Positions 37,364 through 46,490 of a DNA stretch of 64,000 nucleotides are shown in pieces. This stretch comes from an uncultured Spirochaetales bacterium (lineage in GTDB: Bacteria > Spirochaetota > Spirochaetia > Sphaerochaetales > Sphaerochaetaceae): the NCBI GenBank assembly GCA_949282255.1, contig CASDPA010000007.1:24113-88112 (forward strand), written 5' to 3'. A model generated the notes under the pieces. It made no database searches. It saw nothing but the letters and a program-made list of their open reading frames with translations, and was not told the origin of the DNA. The position numbers were made by a program, and so were the translations under genes. Numbering within the stretch: position 1 is the first letter of the stretch; every line of letters begins with the position of its first letter.

Positions 37364-37787
37364 CAACGCTTCCTCCTTCCATGTTGTAATACGCTTTTTG
37401 CAAGAGTTCAACCAACATATTCCTTTCTTCAGAGGTAAAGCCGTTGAGCATTTTCTCTTCTGTTTTTCTGCATCCGTCCTGCCATTTTTTTATGGCCTCG
37501 GTTCCTTTTTCCGTTATCTTAAGTATGTTCCTTCTTCTGCATTGGCTGTCCATCTCGGCTGAAATAAAGCCTTTTTTGCTCATTGTCTCGACCATTCTTG
37601 ATATCGAGGCGGGATCAAGCTTGAAATATGAAGCGACCTCGTTCTGCGTGCATTCTCCGTTGTTTATGAGGTAGTTGAGTATTTTCGGCTGGCCCCTTCC
37701 CAGTCCCAGCTCTTCCAATAAGGGGGAAAGCATCCTTGTTTGCGCATGATAGGCCCTGAAAAGGAGGGTGTGCAGCATCATTGTCAT
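37350..37787 (-). CDS. MarR-family regulator of the ABC exporter
   Basis: The 145-residue winged-helix repressor shows QPKILNYLINNGECTQNEVASYF, the recognition helix DPASISRMVETMSKKGFI and the wing DSQCRRRNILKITEKG. It is the first gene of the operon with the two exporter halves, and a palindromic site lies 18 bases upstream of its start, which indicates autoregulation and ligand-induced efflux. Confidence 0.94.
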   Translation of the reverse strand: MTMMLHTLLFRAYHAQTRMLSPLLEELGLGRGQPKILNYLINNGECTQNEVASYFKLDPASISRMVETMSKKGFISAEMDSQCRRRNILKITEKGTEAIKKWQDGCRKTEEKMLNGFTSEERNMLVELLQKAYYNMEGGSVDGQH

Positions 37788-37804
37788 ATAATTATCCTTG
37801 CTTT

Positions 37805-37829
37805 ATCAATTATTGATATATCAATGATA
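37805..37829. promoter_or_regulatory. Probable MarR operator
   Basis: ATCAAT-T-ATTGAT (37805-37817) is a perfect 6+1+6 palindrome, followed by the related imperfect dyad TATCAATGATA (37819-37829). The position just upstream of the MarR start fits an autoregulatory operator. Confidence 0.65.
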
Positions 37830-38007
37830 CATTATATTTTCTTTCCATCTCTGTCAAATGAAATCTTAACTTATATTATCAAAAAAATATTATTCCGAAT
37901 TAAGAATGAAAAATATTTATAAATAACTATAATTTGGTTTTTTGCAAGAATAAATTGTGTTGTCCAAGCTCTCGGGATAAGATGAGCCTAAATGGAGGAT
38001 TATTCCT

Positions 38008-38802
38008 ATGGCGCTGGTTGATATCGATTTTTATTCATATTATTTAGGCATGGACAGCCGGATTAGTGTCCTTTATCCGGAGAAAAGAGGTATCCAGCCT
38101 TGTGCTGCTGAAAGAAATCATCCAGTGCTTTATCTGCTGCATGGTCATTCGGATGATGAGAGCGCTTGGGTAAGAAAGGGTGGAGTTGAAGAAATAGTAA
38201 GCAGATATGATCTTATTGTCGTCATGCCTTCTGTGCATAGATCCTTTTATACGAATTGCAGGCATGGGCATTTTTATGAGGATTACATGGTGAAAGAGCT
38301 TCCCATCCTGATAAAGAACATGTTCCATGCATCCAGCAAAAGAGAGGATACATTCATCGCGGGCCTTTCAATGGGAGGCTACGGCGCATTGAAGCTCTCG
38401 TTGAAATATCCTGAAATATATAAAGGTGTTGTTTCCATGTCCGCCGCTTTGGACGCTTATTCGTCATTGGAATCAGGCCGAGGCATGTTTACTGTCCCGG
38501 ATTTTGAAAGCAACATCGACAATGTGTTTGGCGGCATCGATGGGTTTTACGGCAGTGAGAACGATGTGTTTTATCTTGCTGAAGAATACGCTTTAAAAAA
38601 AGATGAGTTTCCTCTGGATATGTATATCTGCTGTGGCAAAGCCGATCCGCTCTATGACCAGTATCTGAAACTCAAGGAGAAGTTTTCCTCTCTTTCCCTT
38701 GATGCGTTTTTTGACGGGGAAAGGGACTATGGGCACAAATGGCCGTTCTGGCGCCTTGAGCTTGCTCTTGCGCTGAAAAGGTTTCAGCTTCCTATTCTAT
38801 GA
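38008..38802 (+). CDS. Alpha/beta-hydrolase esterase (EstA/esterase D-like)
   Basis: The 264-residue cytoplasmic protein shows PVLYLLHGHSDDESAWV (oxyanion region), the nucleophile serine in AGLSMGGYGALKLS, and the late aspartate and histidine in CGKADPLYDQY and DYGHKWPFW. Relatives are tributyrin or acetyl esterases. Being directly upstream of a pectin oligosaccharide importer, it may remove acetyl groups from imported oligomers; this is inference. TGGAGGA precedes the ATG. Confidence 0.85.
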   Translation: MALVDIDFYSYYLGMDSRISVLYPEKRGIQPCAAERNHPVLYLLHGHSDDESAWVRKGGVEEIVSRYDLIVVMPSVHRSFYTNCRHGHFYEDYMVKELPILIKNMFHASSKREDTFIAGLSMGGYGALKLSLKYPEIYKGVVSMSAALDAYSSLESGRGMFTVPDFESNIDNVFGGIDGFYGSENDVFYLAEEYALKKDEFPLDMYICCGKADPLYDQYLKLKEKFSSLSLDAFFDGERDYGHKWPFWRLELALALKRFQLPIL

Positions 38803-38905
38803 AATATTGCAAGATCCGATAGAATGGTGCAAATCGAATTTAAAAAGTCGGAATAGTCCAAATTGCTTTCTGTATTTTCTCCCAAACGGGCTTTAGTCTA
38901 GAATT

Positions 38906-39853
38906 GTGAGGCATAGGAAAGTGAGTAACAAGGACACTTACGCGGTAAAGAAAAGTTTTATTAAGGAGGTGGTCAGGCACAAGGCTGTGTACATGATACT
39001 CCTCATCCCGCTGGCATACTATATACTCTTTAAGTATGTACCTATTTGGAACAGCCAGATAGCTTTCCGCGATTACATGGCCCTTGATGGGGTAACGGGA
39101 AGCAAGTGGATCGGTTTGGATAATTTCAAGGCGTTTTTCAATTCGTTTTATTTTTGGGAGCTGCTTAGAAACACATTAATGTACAGTTTCGGGAAAATAA
39201 TATTCTCCCTTCCTCTTTCGATTGTGCTTGCGGTTGCCATTTACGAATGCAGAAGAGCGAAGCTGAGAAAGGTCGTGCAGACGCTGACGTATCTGCCGCA
39301 CTTCCTTTCCTGGGTTATAATGTATGGTATTCTCCTTTCGCTTCTTGCCCCTGGAGATGGAATTGTAAACGATCTGATAAAGATGTGCGGAGGAACTCCG
39401 ATAGATTTCCTTACCAACACCAAAGCTTTCCCGTGGATAGTGATCTTCTCCGATGCATGGAAGGAGATGGGGTGGTCGGCGATCATTTTCATTGCAGCTT
39501 TGATGGGCATTGACATGTCGCTTTTTGAAGCGGCCATGGTGGAGGGTGCATCCGCATGGCAGAGGGTCAGATACATCACGCTCCCCTCGATTGCTCCTGT
39601 CATTGTGACAGTGCTTCTTTTAAAGATAGGCACAATCCTCGATGCGGGCTTCAACCAGATATTCATGCTGTATTCTCCCGCAGTCTATTCGGTAGGCGAC
39701 ATCATCGATACCTGGGTATACAGGCAGGGACTTCTTGAATTCCAGTTTGGCCTTGCAACTGCTGTCGGACTCTTTAAGGGAGTCATCGGAATGCTTTTGA
39801 TTTTCTTTGCCAACAGGCTGACGAGAAAGGTCTCCAATTCGTCGTTGTTCTAA
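38906..39853 (+). CDS. Sugar ABC permease, LplB/YteP type
   Basis: The 315-residue permease has six membrane segments and the EAA loop EAAMVEGASAWQRVRYITLPSI. LplB/YteP-type permeases with an ~520-residue binding protein usually import plant polysaccharide oligomers such as unsaturated rhamnogalacturonan. The start (GTG 38906) has no clear ribosome-binding site and GTG 38921 is equally possible; a long AAGGAGGTGG sits inside the gene at 38961. No ATPase gene is present in the locus, so a shared MsmX-like ATPase must be encoded elsewhere. Confidence 0.88.
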   Translation: MRHRKVSNKDTYAVKKSFIKEVVRHKAVYMILLIPLAYYILFKYVPIWNSQIAFRDYMALDGVTGSKWIGLDNFKAFFNSFYFWELLRNTLMYSFGKIIFSLPLSIVLAVAIYECRRAKLRKVVQTLTYLPHFLSWVIMYGILLSLLAPGDGIVNDLIKMCGGTPIDFLTNTKAFPWIVIFSDAWKEMGWSAIIFIAALMGIDMSLFEAAMVEGASAWQRVRYITLPSIAPVIVTVLLLKIGTILDAGFNQIFMLYSPAVYSVGDIIDTWVYRQGLLEFQFGLATAVGLFKGVIGMLLIFFANRLTRKVSNSSLF

Positions 39854-39866
39854 GGGGGATGGGTAT

Positions 39867-40775
39867 ATGAAAAAAGATAAGAACAAGATTCAGGGCACAG
39901 CAGTAAGGCTGACCGGAGCCGACAAGGTGTTCTATACCATTGTGGATGTGTTCATGGTTTTCATGCTCATCATAATCGCAATTCCTCTTTGGAGTACAAT
40001 CACGCTTTCATTCAGGCCGAATACCTTCCTTGGTACAAATATAGAAGGCATGTTCCTTGTTCCGTGGAAATGGTCTACCTCGGCTTATAAGGCACTTTTG
40101 GGGAACAACGGGTTTCTGATCGCTTTCTCCAACAGCCTGAAGATCCTGGTGATGGGGGTTGCGACATCCCTGCTTCTTACGATTCCTCTGGCATATGTGC
40201 TGTCTGTAAAGACGCTTCCGGGCAGAAAGTTTTTGAACATACTGATCATCATCCCGTATGTTTTCAATGTCGGCATGATTCCATCCTATCTCCTTGTTAC
40301 GCATATAGGGCTAATCGACCATCTGGCTGCTGTATTCGTTCCTGGAGCGATAAGCACCTATAACTGCATAATCATGAGAAGCTTTTTCGAAGGAATCCCG
40401 AACGAGCTGAAGGAATCGGCGAAAATAGACGGAGCGGGGGAGATGACGATATTATTGAAGATCATGCTCCCGCTTTCAAAAGCGATCATTCTTACAGTAG
40501 GTCTGTTCTATGGTGTTTCGTTCTGGAATGATTTCTTCCATGCAATGCTTTACCTCAACTCTAATGCGCTTCAGCCGCTTCCGATTCTCCTGAGGAACAT
40601 ACTCATGGCCAGCGGCATGAACGAATATGTCGAGGTGAATGCCTTCGGAGAGGCGCCGATCGCCGCCATAAAGGCTGCTTCGGTATTCTTGAGTGCAATA
40701 CCGATGGTCATTGCATATCCCTTCATCCAAAAATACTTCACAAAGGGCACTTTGCTTGGAAGTGTGAAGGGTTGA
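39867..40775 (+). CDS. Sugar ABC permease, YtcP type
   Basis: The 302-residue permease has six segments and the EAA loop ESAKIDGAGEMTILLKIMLPL, and ends with a KYFTKGTLLGSVKG tail typical of YtcP proteins. It pairs with the permease at 38906. AAGGGGG precedes the ATG by a short spacer. Confidence 0.93.
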   Translation: MKKDKNKIQGTAVRLTGADKVFYTIVDVFMVFMLIIIAIPLWSTITLSFRPNTFLGTNIEGMFLVPWKWSTSAYKALLGNNGFLIAFSNSLKILVMGVATSLLLTIPLAYVLSVKTLPGRKFLNILIIIPYVFNVGMIPSYLLVTHIGLIDHLAAVFVPGAISTYNCIIMRSFFEGIPNELKESAKIDGAGEMTILLKIMLPLSKAIILTVGLFYGVSFWNDFFHAMLYLNSNALQPLPILLRNILMASGMNEYVEVNAFGEAPIAAIKAASVFLSAIPMVIAYPFIQKYFTKGTLLGSVKG

Positions 40776-40785
40776 TTAGCGAAAT

Positions 40786-40803
40786 AAGCCCTGGGGGCTT
40801 TTA
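40786..40803 (+). other. Hairpin after the permease gene
   Basis: AAGCCC (40786-40791) pairs with GGGCTT (40795-40800) around a TGG loop, followed by only three T residues. It starts eleven bases after the permease stop and may partially terminate or protect the message before the highly expressed binding-protein gene. Confidence 0.5.
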
Positions 40804-40810
40804 ATAAAGG

Positions 40811-40826
40811 TTGATTACATAATCAA
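40811..40826. promoter_or_regulatory. Perfect 16-bp palindrome directly upstream of the binding-protein gene
   Basis: TTGATTA-CA-TAATCAA is a perfect 7+2+7 dyad ending where the AAAGGAGG ribosome-binding site of the next gene begins. It could be an operator, for example for an internal promoter, or an RNA hairpin that gates the ribosome-binding site. Confidence 0.55.
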
Positions 40827-40839
40827 AGGAGGTTTGATC

Positions 40840-42420
40840 ATGAGTAGAAAACTTTTGGCTGTATTGGCTGTACTGTTGATGCTTCTTTCCTTCCCTGTTT
40901 TTGCAAATGGTGCAGGCGAGGCAAAGACTGCAGCGGCAGAAAGCGGGCCCGTCGTCATCGATTTGTGGTACGGAGCTGCTGTTACAGAGGCAGGACCGCC
41001 TCCGGCAGATTGGGTAGGATTCGATATAATCCGTGAAAAGCTGAATATCGATCTCCGCCTGACCGCACTTCCTTCAAACGAGAGCGACCAGGATGTGAAG
41101 ATCCAGGCTGCGGGAGCGGCAAACAATCTTCCCGACCTTTTCATGGTCCGGCGTGATGCATGGCTTCGCCTTGTGCAGCAGGGACTTGTCGCATCCGTGG
41201 ATGACATGTATGAGCTCATGCCCACAAGAACTGCGGTGCAGTATGATGCAGACAGCATCAAATTCACCACCTACAAGGGCAAATCCTATGGCCTTGCATC
41301 TCCTGGTTCGATCATCAAGAATGAAGGAGTGCTGATCCGCAAGGACTGGCTCGATAATCTCGGCCTTGATGTACCTGTAACTCTTGATGACTACATGGAA
41401 GTGATGAGAGCTTTCACTTTTGACGATCCTGATGGAAACGGCAAAAACGATACATACGGCTATGGCGCATTCATCGAGATAAACAATTACGAGGAAGGCC
41501 TTGGCAGAAGGTTCCAGCCGTTCTACGGAGCTTTCGGTGTGGAAGGCACATGGGATCTGAATGCATCTACAGCAGGGCTCAATCTCAAGAAGCCTGAGAT
41601 GTATGATGCAATGTGCTTCATAAAGCAGATGCAAGATGAAGGTGTCATTGATCCGAACTGGATGGCTTACAAGAAAGATGATTTCCGCGCTGCATGGAAG
41701 CAGGGTAAGTTCGGCATCATGAGAGAGCAGAACGCAGCTTATGCCTCTAAGAGCAACTACGCGCCGTTCGATGCCAATTTCCCAGATGGTGAATGGATTG
41801 TCATAGATCCTCCTGTAGGACCAGAAGGCAAGAGCTCCGTCGGCCCGTATACCCAGAGCTACAGGATTTACGCAGTAAGCCAGAAAGCTGCAAATGCTGG
41901 AAAGAAAGAGGCTATTGCAAGGCTTCTTGAATGGATGAGCAGTGATGAAGGCTATTATCTGCTCGGTTGGGGAGTCGAAGGCGTTAACTATGTCCTTGAC
42001 AAGGATGGAATCCCGACAACTGAAGGGCTTCCTGATCCGTCAAAAGGCTTTGATGAGGCCGAAATCGTTCCTATCACCCAGCTTAGGAACATGGTTTATT
42101 ACAATTCTGATATCGAGCTTGCGGCAAGATATCCGGAATATGTCTGCGATGTGTCCGGCAAGACCATGAGTGCATTGACAACTCTCAGGGAGATGGAAAC
42201 AAAGAAGTGGACAGCAAGCATCGGTTGCGATACCCTTCCTGCCCCTAATGCGGATGTCAAGAGATTCTATGAGCAAGGTGTTCTTGAATTCCTTACTGGA
42301 AGAAGGGCCCTTACAAAAGAGAATTGGGATGCCTGGATTGCACAGTTCGATCAGATCGGAGGAGCTGCTTGGGAAGCTTCCGGCATCGAATATGCAGAAG
42401 CGAACGGATTGTTGATCTGA
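40840..42420 (+). CDS. Extracellular substrate-binding protein, LplA/YtcQ type
   Basis: The 526-residue protein has a signal peptide (MSRKLLAVLAVLLMLLSFPVFA) and a large type 2 binding fold with IDLWYGAAVTEAGPPPADWV, NLPDLFMVRRDAWLRL, and LIRKDWLDNLGLDVPVTLDDYMEVM. Large binding proteins of this type bind oligosaccharides. ATG 40840 has AAAGGAGG at 40825-40832. It serves the permeases at 38906 and 39867. Confidence 0.93.
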   Translation: MSRKLLAVLAVLLMLLSFPVFANGAGEAKTAAAESGPVVIDLWYGAAVTEAGPPPADWVGFDIIREKLNIDLRLTALPSNESDQDVKIQAAGAANNLPDLFMVRRDAWLRLVQQGLVASVDDMYELMPTRTAVQYDADSIKFTTYKGKSYGLASPGSIIKNEGVLIRKDWLDNLGLDVPVTLDDYMEVMRAFTFDDPDGNGKNDTYGYGAFIEINNYEEGLGRRFQPFYGAFGVEGTWDLNASTAGLNLKKPEMYDAMCFIKQMQDEGVIDPNWMAYKKDDFRAAWKQGKFGIMREQNAAYASKSNYAPFDANFPDGEWIVIDPPVGPEGKSSVGPYTQSYRIYAVSQKAANAGKKEAIARLLEWMSSDEGYYLLGWGVEGVNYVLDKDGIPTTEGLPDPSKGFDEAEIVPITQLRNMVYYNSDIELAARYPEYVCDVSGKTMSALTTLREMETKKWTASIGCDTLPAPNADVKRFYEQGVLEFLTGRRALTKENWDAWIAQFDQIGGAAWEASGIEYAEANGLLI

Positions 42421-42433
42421 GTAAAAAAAGGTG

Positions 42434-42449
42434 GAGGGCTTTTGCCCTT
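42434..42449 (+). other. Small hairpin after the binding-protein gene
   Basis: AGGGC (42435-42439) pairs with GCCCT (42444-42448) around TTTT, extended by one G-T pair. There is no T run. It probably affects message stability. Confidence 0.4.
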
Positions 42450-42469
42450 CGCCTTATTTGGAGTATGAG

Positions 42470-43576
42470 ATGAAAAAAACGCTCTCGCTTGAAATGGCCG
42501 AGTCGATCATGAGCTGTTTCAAAAGCGGAATGATGAAATGGCATTATGAGGATGGGCTGGTTGTATTGTCTGTTTTGAAGCTTTCAGAAATCCTCGGCCG
42601 CCAAGACCTTTTTGATTGGGCTTATGGCATGTATTCTCCTTTAATCGGCCAAGATGGATCTATAAAGCTTTACAGGATGGGAGAATATAATCTGGACCAG
42701 GTTAATCCTGCAAAAGTTCTCATACCCCTTTATGAGAAGACAGGGGAGGAGCGCTTCAAGATTGCCGCCTCCCTTGTTCATCAGCAGCTTGCCTCGCAGC
42801 CAAGGACAAAGTCCGGTGTTTTCTGGCACAAGGAAATCTATCCTTGGCAGATCTGGCTTGATGGGCTGTATATGGCCCAGCCTTTCAGGGTCATGTACGC
42901 TTTAAGCTTCGGTGATGAGGATGCGATAGAGGATGCTGCATTACAGATGGAGAAGACTTACGGTATTTTAAAAGATTCCCGAACCGGGCTTCTTTTCCAT
43001 GCTTATGACGAATCCAGAGGTATGCGGTGGTCGAACGTATCTACAGGAGCTAGCATGCATGTCTGGGCACGTGCCCTGGGCTGGTATCTTATGGCGCTTA
43101 TCGATATATCAGAAATGATAAGGGAGATAAGGCCATCCATTGCAGAAAGGCTGGATGCGATCATAAGTGCCGTGCTGGAAAGCCTCTTGCGGTTCCAGAG
43201 CGAGGATGGGATGTGGTATCAGGTCATCGACTGCGGCAACAGGCCTGGAAACTATTTGGAAACCAGCGCCAGCAGCATGTTCGCCTACACCCTTTTCAAG
43301 GCTTCCAGGCTAGGCGTCATAGAAAGGGAAGAAGGGGTCAAAGCTGCATCGAAAGCTGTGGAAGGCATCAAAAAGAGGTACCTTGAAAGGGATGAGGACG
43401 GATATTTCCATCTCGGAGGAATATGCTCTGTCGCAGGATTGGGAGGGAACCCATACCGCGACGGCTCATTCGAGTATTATATTTCTGAAAAGGTCGTAAA
43501 AGATGATTTCAAGGGAGTGGGACCTTTCCTGATGGCTCTCATAGAAGGGGAGTCAGGTAGTCCATCGTCTCTTTGA
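42470..43576 (+). CDS. GH105 unsaturated rhamnogalacturonyl hydrolase
   Basis: The 368-residue enzyme has the (alpha/alpha)6 barrel of GH105: EIYPWQIWLDGLYMAQPF with the catalytic aspartate region, STGASMHVWARALGWYLMAL, and the closing GDGSFEYYISE-like motif. It removes the unsaturated uronic acid left by pectin lyases from short oligomers. It has no signal peptide, so it works in the cytoplasm. GGAG seven bases before ATG 42470 decides the start. The 3' end overlaps the convergent gene by 38 bases. Confidence 0.92.
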   Translation: MKKTLSLEMAESIMSCFKSGMMKWHYEDGLVVLSVLKLSEILGRQDLFDWAYGMYSPLIGQDGSIKLYRMGEYNLDQVNPAKVLIPLYEKTGEERFKIAASLVHQQLASQPRTKSGVFWHKEIYPWQIWLDGLYMAQPFRVMYALSFGDEDAIEDAALQMEKTYGILKDSRTGLLFHAYDESRGMRWSNVSTGASMHVWARALGWYLMALIDISEMIREIRPSIAERLDAIISAVLESLLRFQSEDGMWYQVIDCGNRPGNYLETSASSMFAYTLFKASRLGVIEREEGVKAASKAVEGIKKRYLERDEDGYFHLGGICSVAGLGGNPYRDGSFEYYISEKVVKDDFKGVGPFLMALIEGESGSPSSL

Positions 43577-44408
43577 GCGTTGAAGGCTTCATGTTTTCAA
43601 GAAGGAACGGGATATCATCGATTCCTGCCTTTTTCAAGCATGGGATTGCAACGCTCCAGTCGAAAATACCCTCCAAAAGCGGAAGATCGCCTTTTTTCCA
43701 GTTGTCTATGAGAACATAGTTCTTAGCATGGATGGCGACTACATCATCCTTAATCGGGGCGGAAATGTCATTGATGAATGTATTGATATCGTCTTTTTGA
43801 GGAGCTTGCTTTTTTGTTGGGATTCCTGTCCAAGGGACAAGATTTACCGGATCGAGTACGACCTTGAGGTGTTTGCTTTGAAAAATGTCCAGAACGCGGC
43901 GCATCTTTTCGCTGCTGTCGATTGTATGCTGCCGCGCTACCGGTTCGAGCGCGACTATGGCGTCGTTTTCTTCAGCTTTTTTCAAAAGCGTCTCTACTGT
44001 GCTGCACAGAATGGAGAAATACTTTTCGCTTTTTGTTTCCTCGTTGTAGGAGCAGTCAGGATTTGCCGATCCTGTTTCCGTCGCGACAATTCTGCAGCCC
44101 AATGCGGAGGAAAGCTCAAGAAGCTTTACAAATCTTGCGATATGCTTCTTCCTTTCGTCCGGATCGGGATGGACGGGGTTGATATAGCATCCGATCACCG
44201 CAATAAATACCCCGTTTGCAAGCAGGCTGCCGCGTATTTTCAGGGCATCTTCTTCATTCATAATGGAGATATCCTTGAAGGAAGGCACCGATTTTTTTAA
44301 AGCAAGCTGTATGAGGCTTGGCCGAGAATAGCCTCTTATTGCTCCGCCTAATTCCTCAAAAGAGGAAAAACGCCCGAAGTCATGGGCTCTGAATCCGAGT
44401 TTGAACAT
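43539..44408 (-). CDS. TIM-barrel sugar phosphate isomerase/epimerase
   Basis: The 289-residue protein belongs to the AP-endonuclease-2-like family: FKLGFRAHDFGRF at the start, GCRIVATETGSANPD, VALEPVARQHTI, LKVVLDPVNLVPW and VVAIHAKNYV supply the metal-binding acidic and histidine residues. The substrate is unknown. The start at 44408 is chosen by homology of the first barrel strand; an extension to 44486 would add 26 residues without similarity. It is the only minus-strand gene inside the pectin locus. Confidence 0.85.
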   Translation of the reverse strand: MFKLGFRAHDFGRFSSFEELGGAIRGYSRPSLIQLALKKSVPSFKDISIMNEEDALKIRGSLLANGVFIAVIGCYINPVHPDPDERKKHIARFVKLLELSSALGCRIVATETGSANPDCSYNEETKSEKYFSILCSTVETLLKKAEENDAIVALEPVARQHTIDSSEKMRRVLDIFQSKHLKVVLDPVNLVPWTGIPTKKQAPQKDDINTFINDISAPIKDDVVAIHAKNYVLIDNWKKGDLPLLEGIFDWSVAIPCLKKAGIDDIPFLLENMKPSTLKETMDYLTPLL

Positions 44409-44460
44409 AACTTGGATTTTAGTCGCAGTTGAGAAAATTGTAAACATCGGGAGGTTTCCA

Positions 44461-45801
44461 GTGGATTTTTCAGCGAAGGAATGCATTCAGAAAGGCATAT
44501 CGCTTGCCAGGGCGCTTGATATAATCTCGTCAAGCGGAGGAGGCTGCCTGAGAATAGAAAGCGGTGTATGGAATACCGGTCCGCTTACGATAAAAAGCAA
44601 CACAGGAATAATGCTCGACCGGGGTGCCGTGTTGTCTTTCATACCGGATTTCTCCCTTTACAGGCCGGTATACACCCGTTGGGAAGGGGTTGATTGCTAT
44701 GCCATGCATCCTTGCATCTTGATGGAGAATGCCAAATCCTCCTACATATGCGGCGAAGGCACGATCGACGGCACTGGACTTTCCTGGTGGAAAGCAGCAA
44801 AAGAAAAGAGAAAAGATAACAAAGGACCGGAGACGGATTTGGAAAAGGAGCTTGCAGCCCTCAATCCTGGATATCAGGATCAGCCTGGAGGAGGGGGAGG
44901 CCGATCCAGCCAGTTCCTCCGTCCGACACTCTTGTCCATAAAGGATTCTGCCAATGTTCATATAAGGGATGTAAAGCTTGTGGACAGCCCGTTCTGGACT
45001 CTGCATGTGCTATACAGCAAGGATGTCGAGATACGGGGAGTATCCATAAAGAATCCGGCAGACAGCCCCAATACAGACGGCATCGATGTCGATTCATCGG
45101 TCAATGTGAAAATCATCGATACGCAGGTGGATGTCGGAGATGACGGAATTGCGATAAAAAGCGGGAGCGGTGCAAGCGGGATTTCTGTTGCAAGGCCTTC
45201 TAAGAACATACATGTTGAGAACTGCCGTGTTTATTCCGCGCATGGCGGCATCTCGATCGGCAGCGAGACTGCAGCAGGCATCGACGGGGTATTTGTCAAA
45301 TCCTGTTCTTTCATAGGAACGGACAGGGGCATAAGGATCAAAACGAGGCGTGGCCGCGGCGGAGTTGTCGAAAACCTCCGTTTCAGCGACATCACAATCG
45401 ACGGCACTTTCTGCCCAATTGCTATAAACATGTTCTACAGATGCGGTTGCGACGATGAGAATCTTTTCTCTCTCTCCCCGTTGGCTGTCCGCCCTGATAC
45501 GCCTGTTATAAAAAACATATGTTTTTCCAAAATAATCGCCAAGGGCTGCAGAAGCTCAGTCGGATTCATTGCAGGACTTCCTGAAATGCCTGTTACTGGC
45601 ATAGAGATAAGGGACAGCTCGTTTGCTCTTTCTGACAATCCCGACATTCCTGTTATGGAATCGGAGATGACACGCGGGCTGAAAGAGATTTCAGAGAGAT
45701 CCTTCCGCCTGTGCTTCTGTTCTGTTTCGGTCAAGAATGTGGACATAAGCGGGGTTGCTGAGCCGTTTTATGTTGAAAAGGGGGTCGACCTTGAGCTCTA
45801 A
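44461..45801 (+). CDS. GH28 polygalacturonase/exo-galacturonidase
   Basis: The 446-residue right-handed beta-helix enzyme has the GH28 catalytic set: SPNTDGIDVDSS, GDDGIAIKSGSG with the two aspartates, AHGGISIGSE and the RIKTRRGRGG arm. It hydrolyses galacturonan or rhamnogalacturonan-type oligomers. No signal peptide is present, so it is cytoplasmic and probably exo-acting on imported oligomers. The start is GTG 44461, with GGGAGG upstream. Confidence 0.93.
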   Translation: MDFSAKECIQKGISLARALDIISSSGGGCLRIESGVWNTGPLTIKSNTGIMLDRGAVLSFIPDFSLYRPVYTRWEGVDCYAMHPCILMENAKSSYICGEGTIDGTGLSWWKAAKEKRKDNKGPETDLEKELAALNPGYQDQPGGGGGRSSQFLRPTLLSIKDSANVHIRDVKLVDSPFWTLHVLYSKDVEIRGVSIKNPADSPNTDGIDVDSSVNVKIIDTQVDVGDDGIAIKSGSGASGISVARPSKNIHVENCRVYSAHGGISIGSETAAGIDGVFVKSCSFIGTDRGIRIKTRRGRGGVVENLRFSDITIDGTFCPIAINMFYRCGCDDENLFSLSPLAVRPDTPVIKNICFSKIIAKGCRSSVGFIAGLPEMPVTGIEIRDSSFALSDNPDIPVMESEMTRGLKEISERSFRLCFCSVSVKNVDISGVAEPFYVEKGVDLEL

Positions 45802-46468
45802 GCTTATATTCTTCGGGGATTCGACCGCGGCTAAGAAGGATGTTTGCGCCAGGCCTGAGACAGGATGGGCCGAATGTTTGGAAAAATACTTAAGTCCTAA
45901 TTATTCTTTAATCAATCTTGCTGTAAATGGTATGAGCAGCAAAAAGTGCATCGATACAGGATTGTTTGAAAAAGGGCTTAAAATGGTGGATCCGGGCTCC
46001 TGGTGCATGATCGAATTCGGTCATAACGAGTATAAGGCTGATGAGCAGAGATACAGCAGCTTGGACGGATTTTATTCAAATCTGGTAAACATGTCATGCG
46101 CTTTGAAAGAAAAAGGCTGCTCTGTCTTGCTCATGACTCCGATAGTCAGAAGAAAGTTTTCCTCTGACGGAAAAATAATAAATACGCACGGAGAGTATCC
46201 TGATATCATAAGACGTGTTGCTTCGGGTTTCTCTCTTTTCTTTGTTGATATGGAAAAGATTACAGAATCCTTTTTCTCACGCCTTGGAGAAGAGCGTTCA
46301 AAAGCATGTTTCATGCACTTGAATCCAGGAGAAAGCCATAATTATCCGCAAGGCATCGAGGACGATACCCATCTCAGCCTGAATGGGGCCGAGGCGGTTG
46401 CCTCCCTTTTTGTCAGCTATGCCAAAAAAAATCTGATGTTACCTTTTATAGGCGGTATGATGTTATAA
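45791..46468 (+). CDS. SGNH-hydrolase, rhamnogalacturonan acetylesterase-like
   Basis: The 225-residue enzyme shows the four SGNH blocks: IFFGDSTAA with the nucleophile serine, LAVNGMSSKK, MIEFGHNEYK and the late DDTHLSLNGAEAV with aspartate and histidine. Homologues deacetylate rhamnogalacturonan. The start is uncertain: TTG 45791 sits behind GGGGG and overlaps the GH28 stop by 11 bases; ATG 45770 has no ribosome-binding site. Confidence 0.84.
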   Translation: MSSKLIFFGDSTAAKKDVCARPETGWAECLEKYLSPNYSLINLAVNGMSSKKCIDTGLFEKGLKMVDPGSWCMIEFGHNEYKADEQRYSSLDGFYSNLVNMSCALKEKGCSVLLMTPIVRRKFSSDGKIINTHGEYPDIIRRVASGFSLFFVDMEKITESFFSRLGEERSKACFMHLNPGESHNYPQGIEDDTHLSLNGAEAVASLFVSYAKKNLMLPFIGGMML

Positions 46469-46490
46469 TAATCCGGGAGTGTATAATCAC

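Noticed and set aside
38961..38997. The strong AAGGAGGTGG inside the LplB-type permease gene as the true translation start
   Set aside because: Starting at ATG 38995 would remove the conserved cytoplasmic N-terminus and the first residues of the first membrane segment, and the spacing of over 20 bases is too long.
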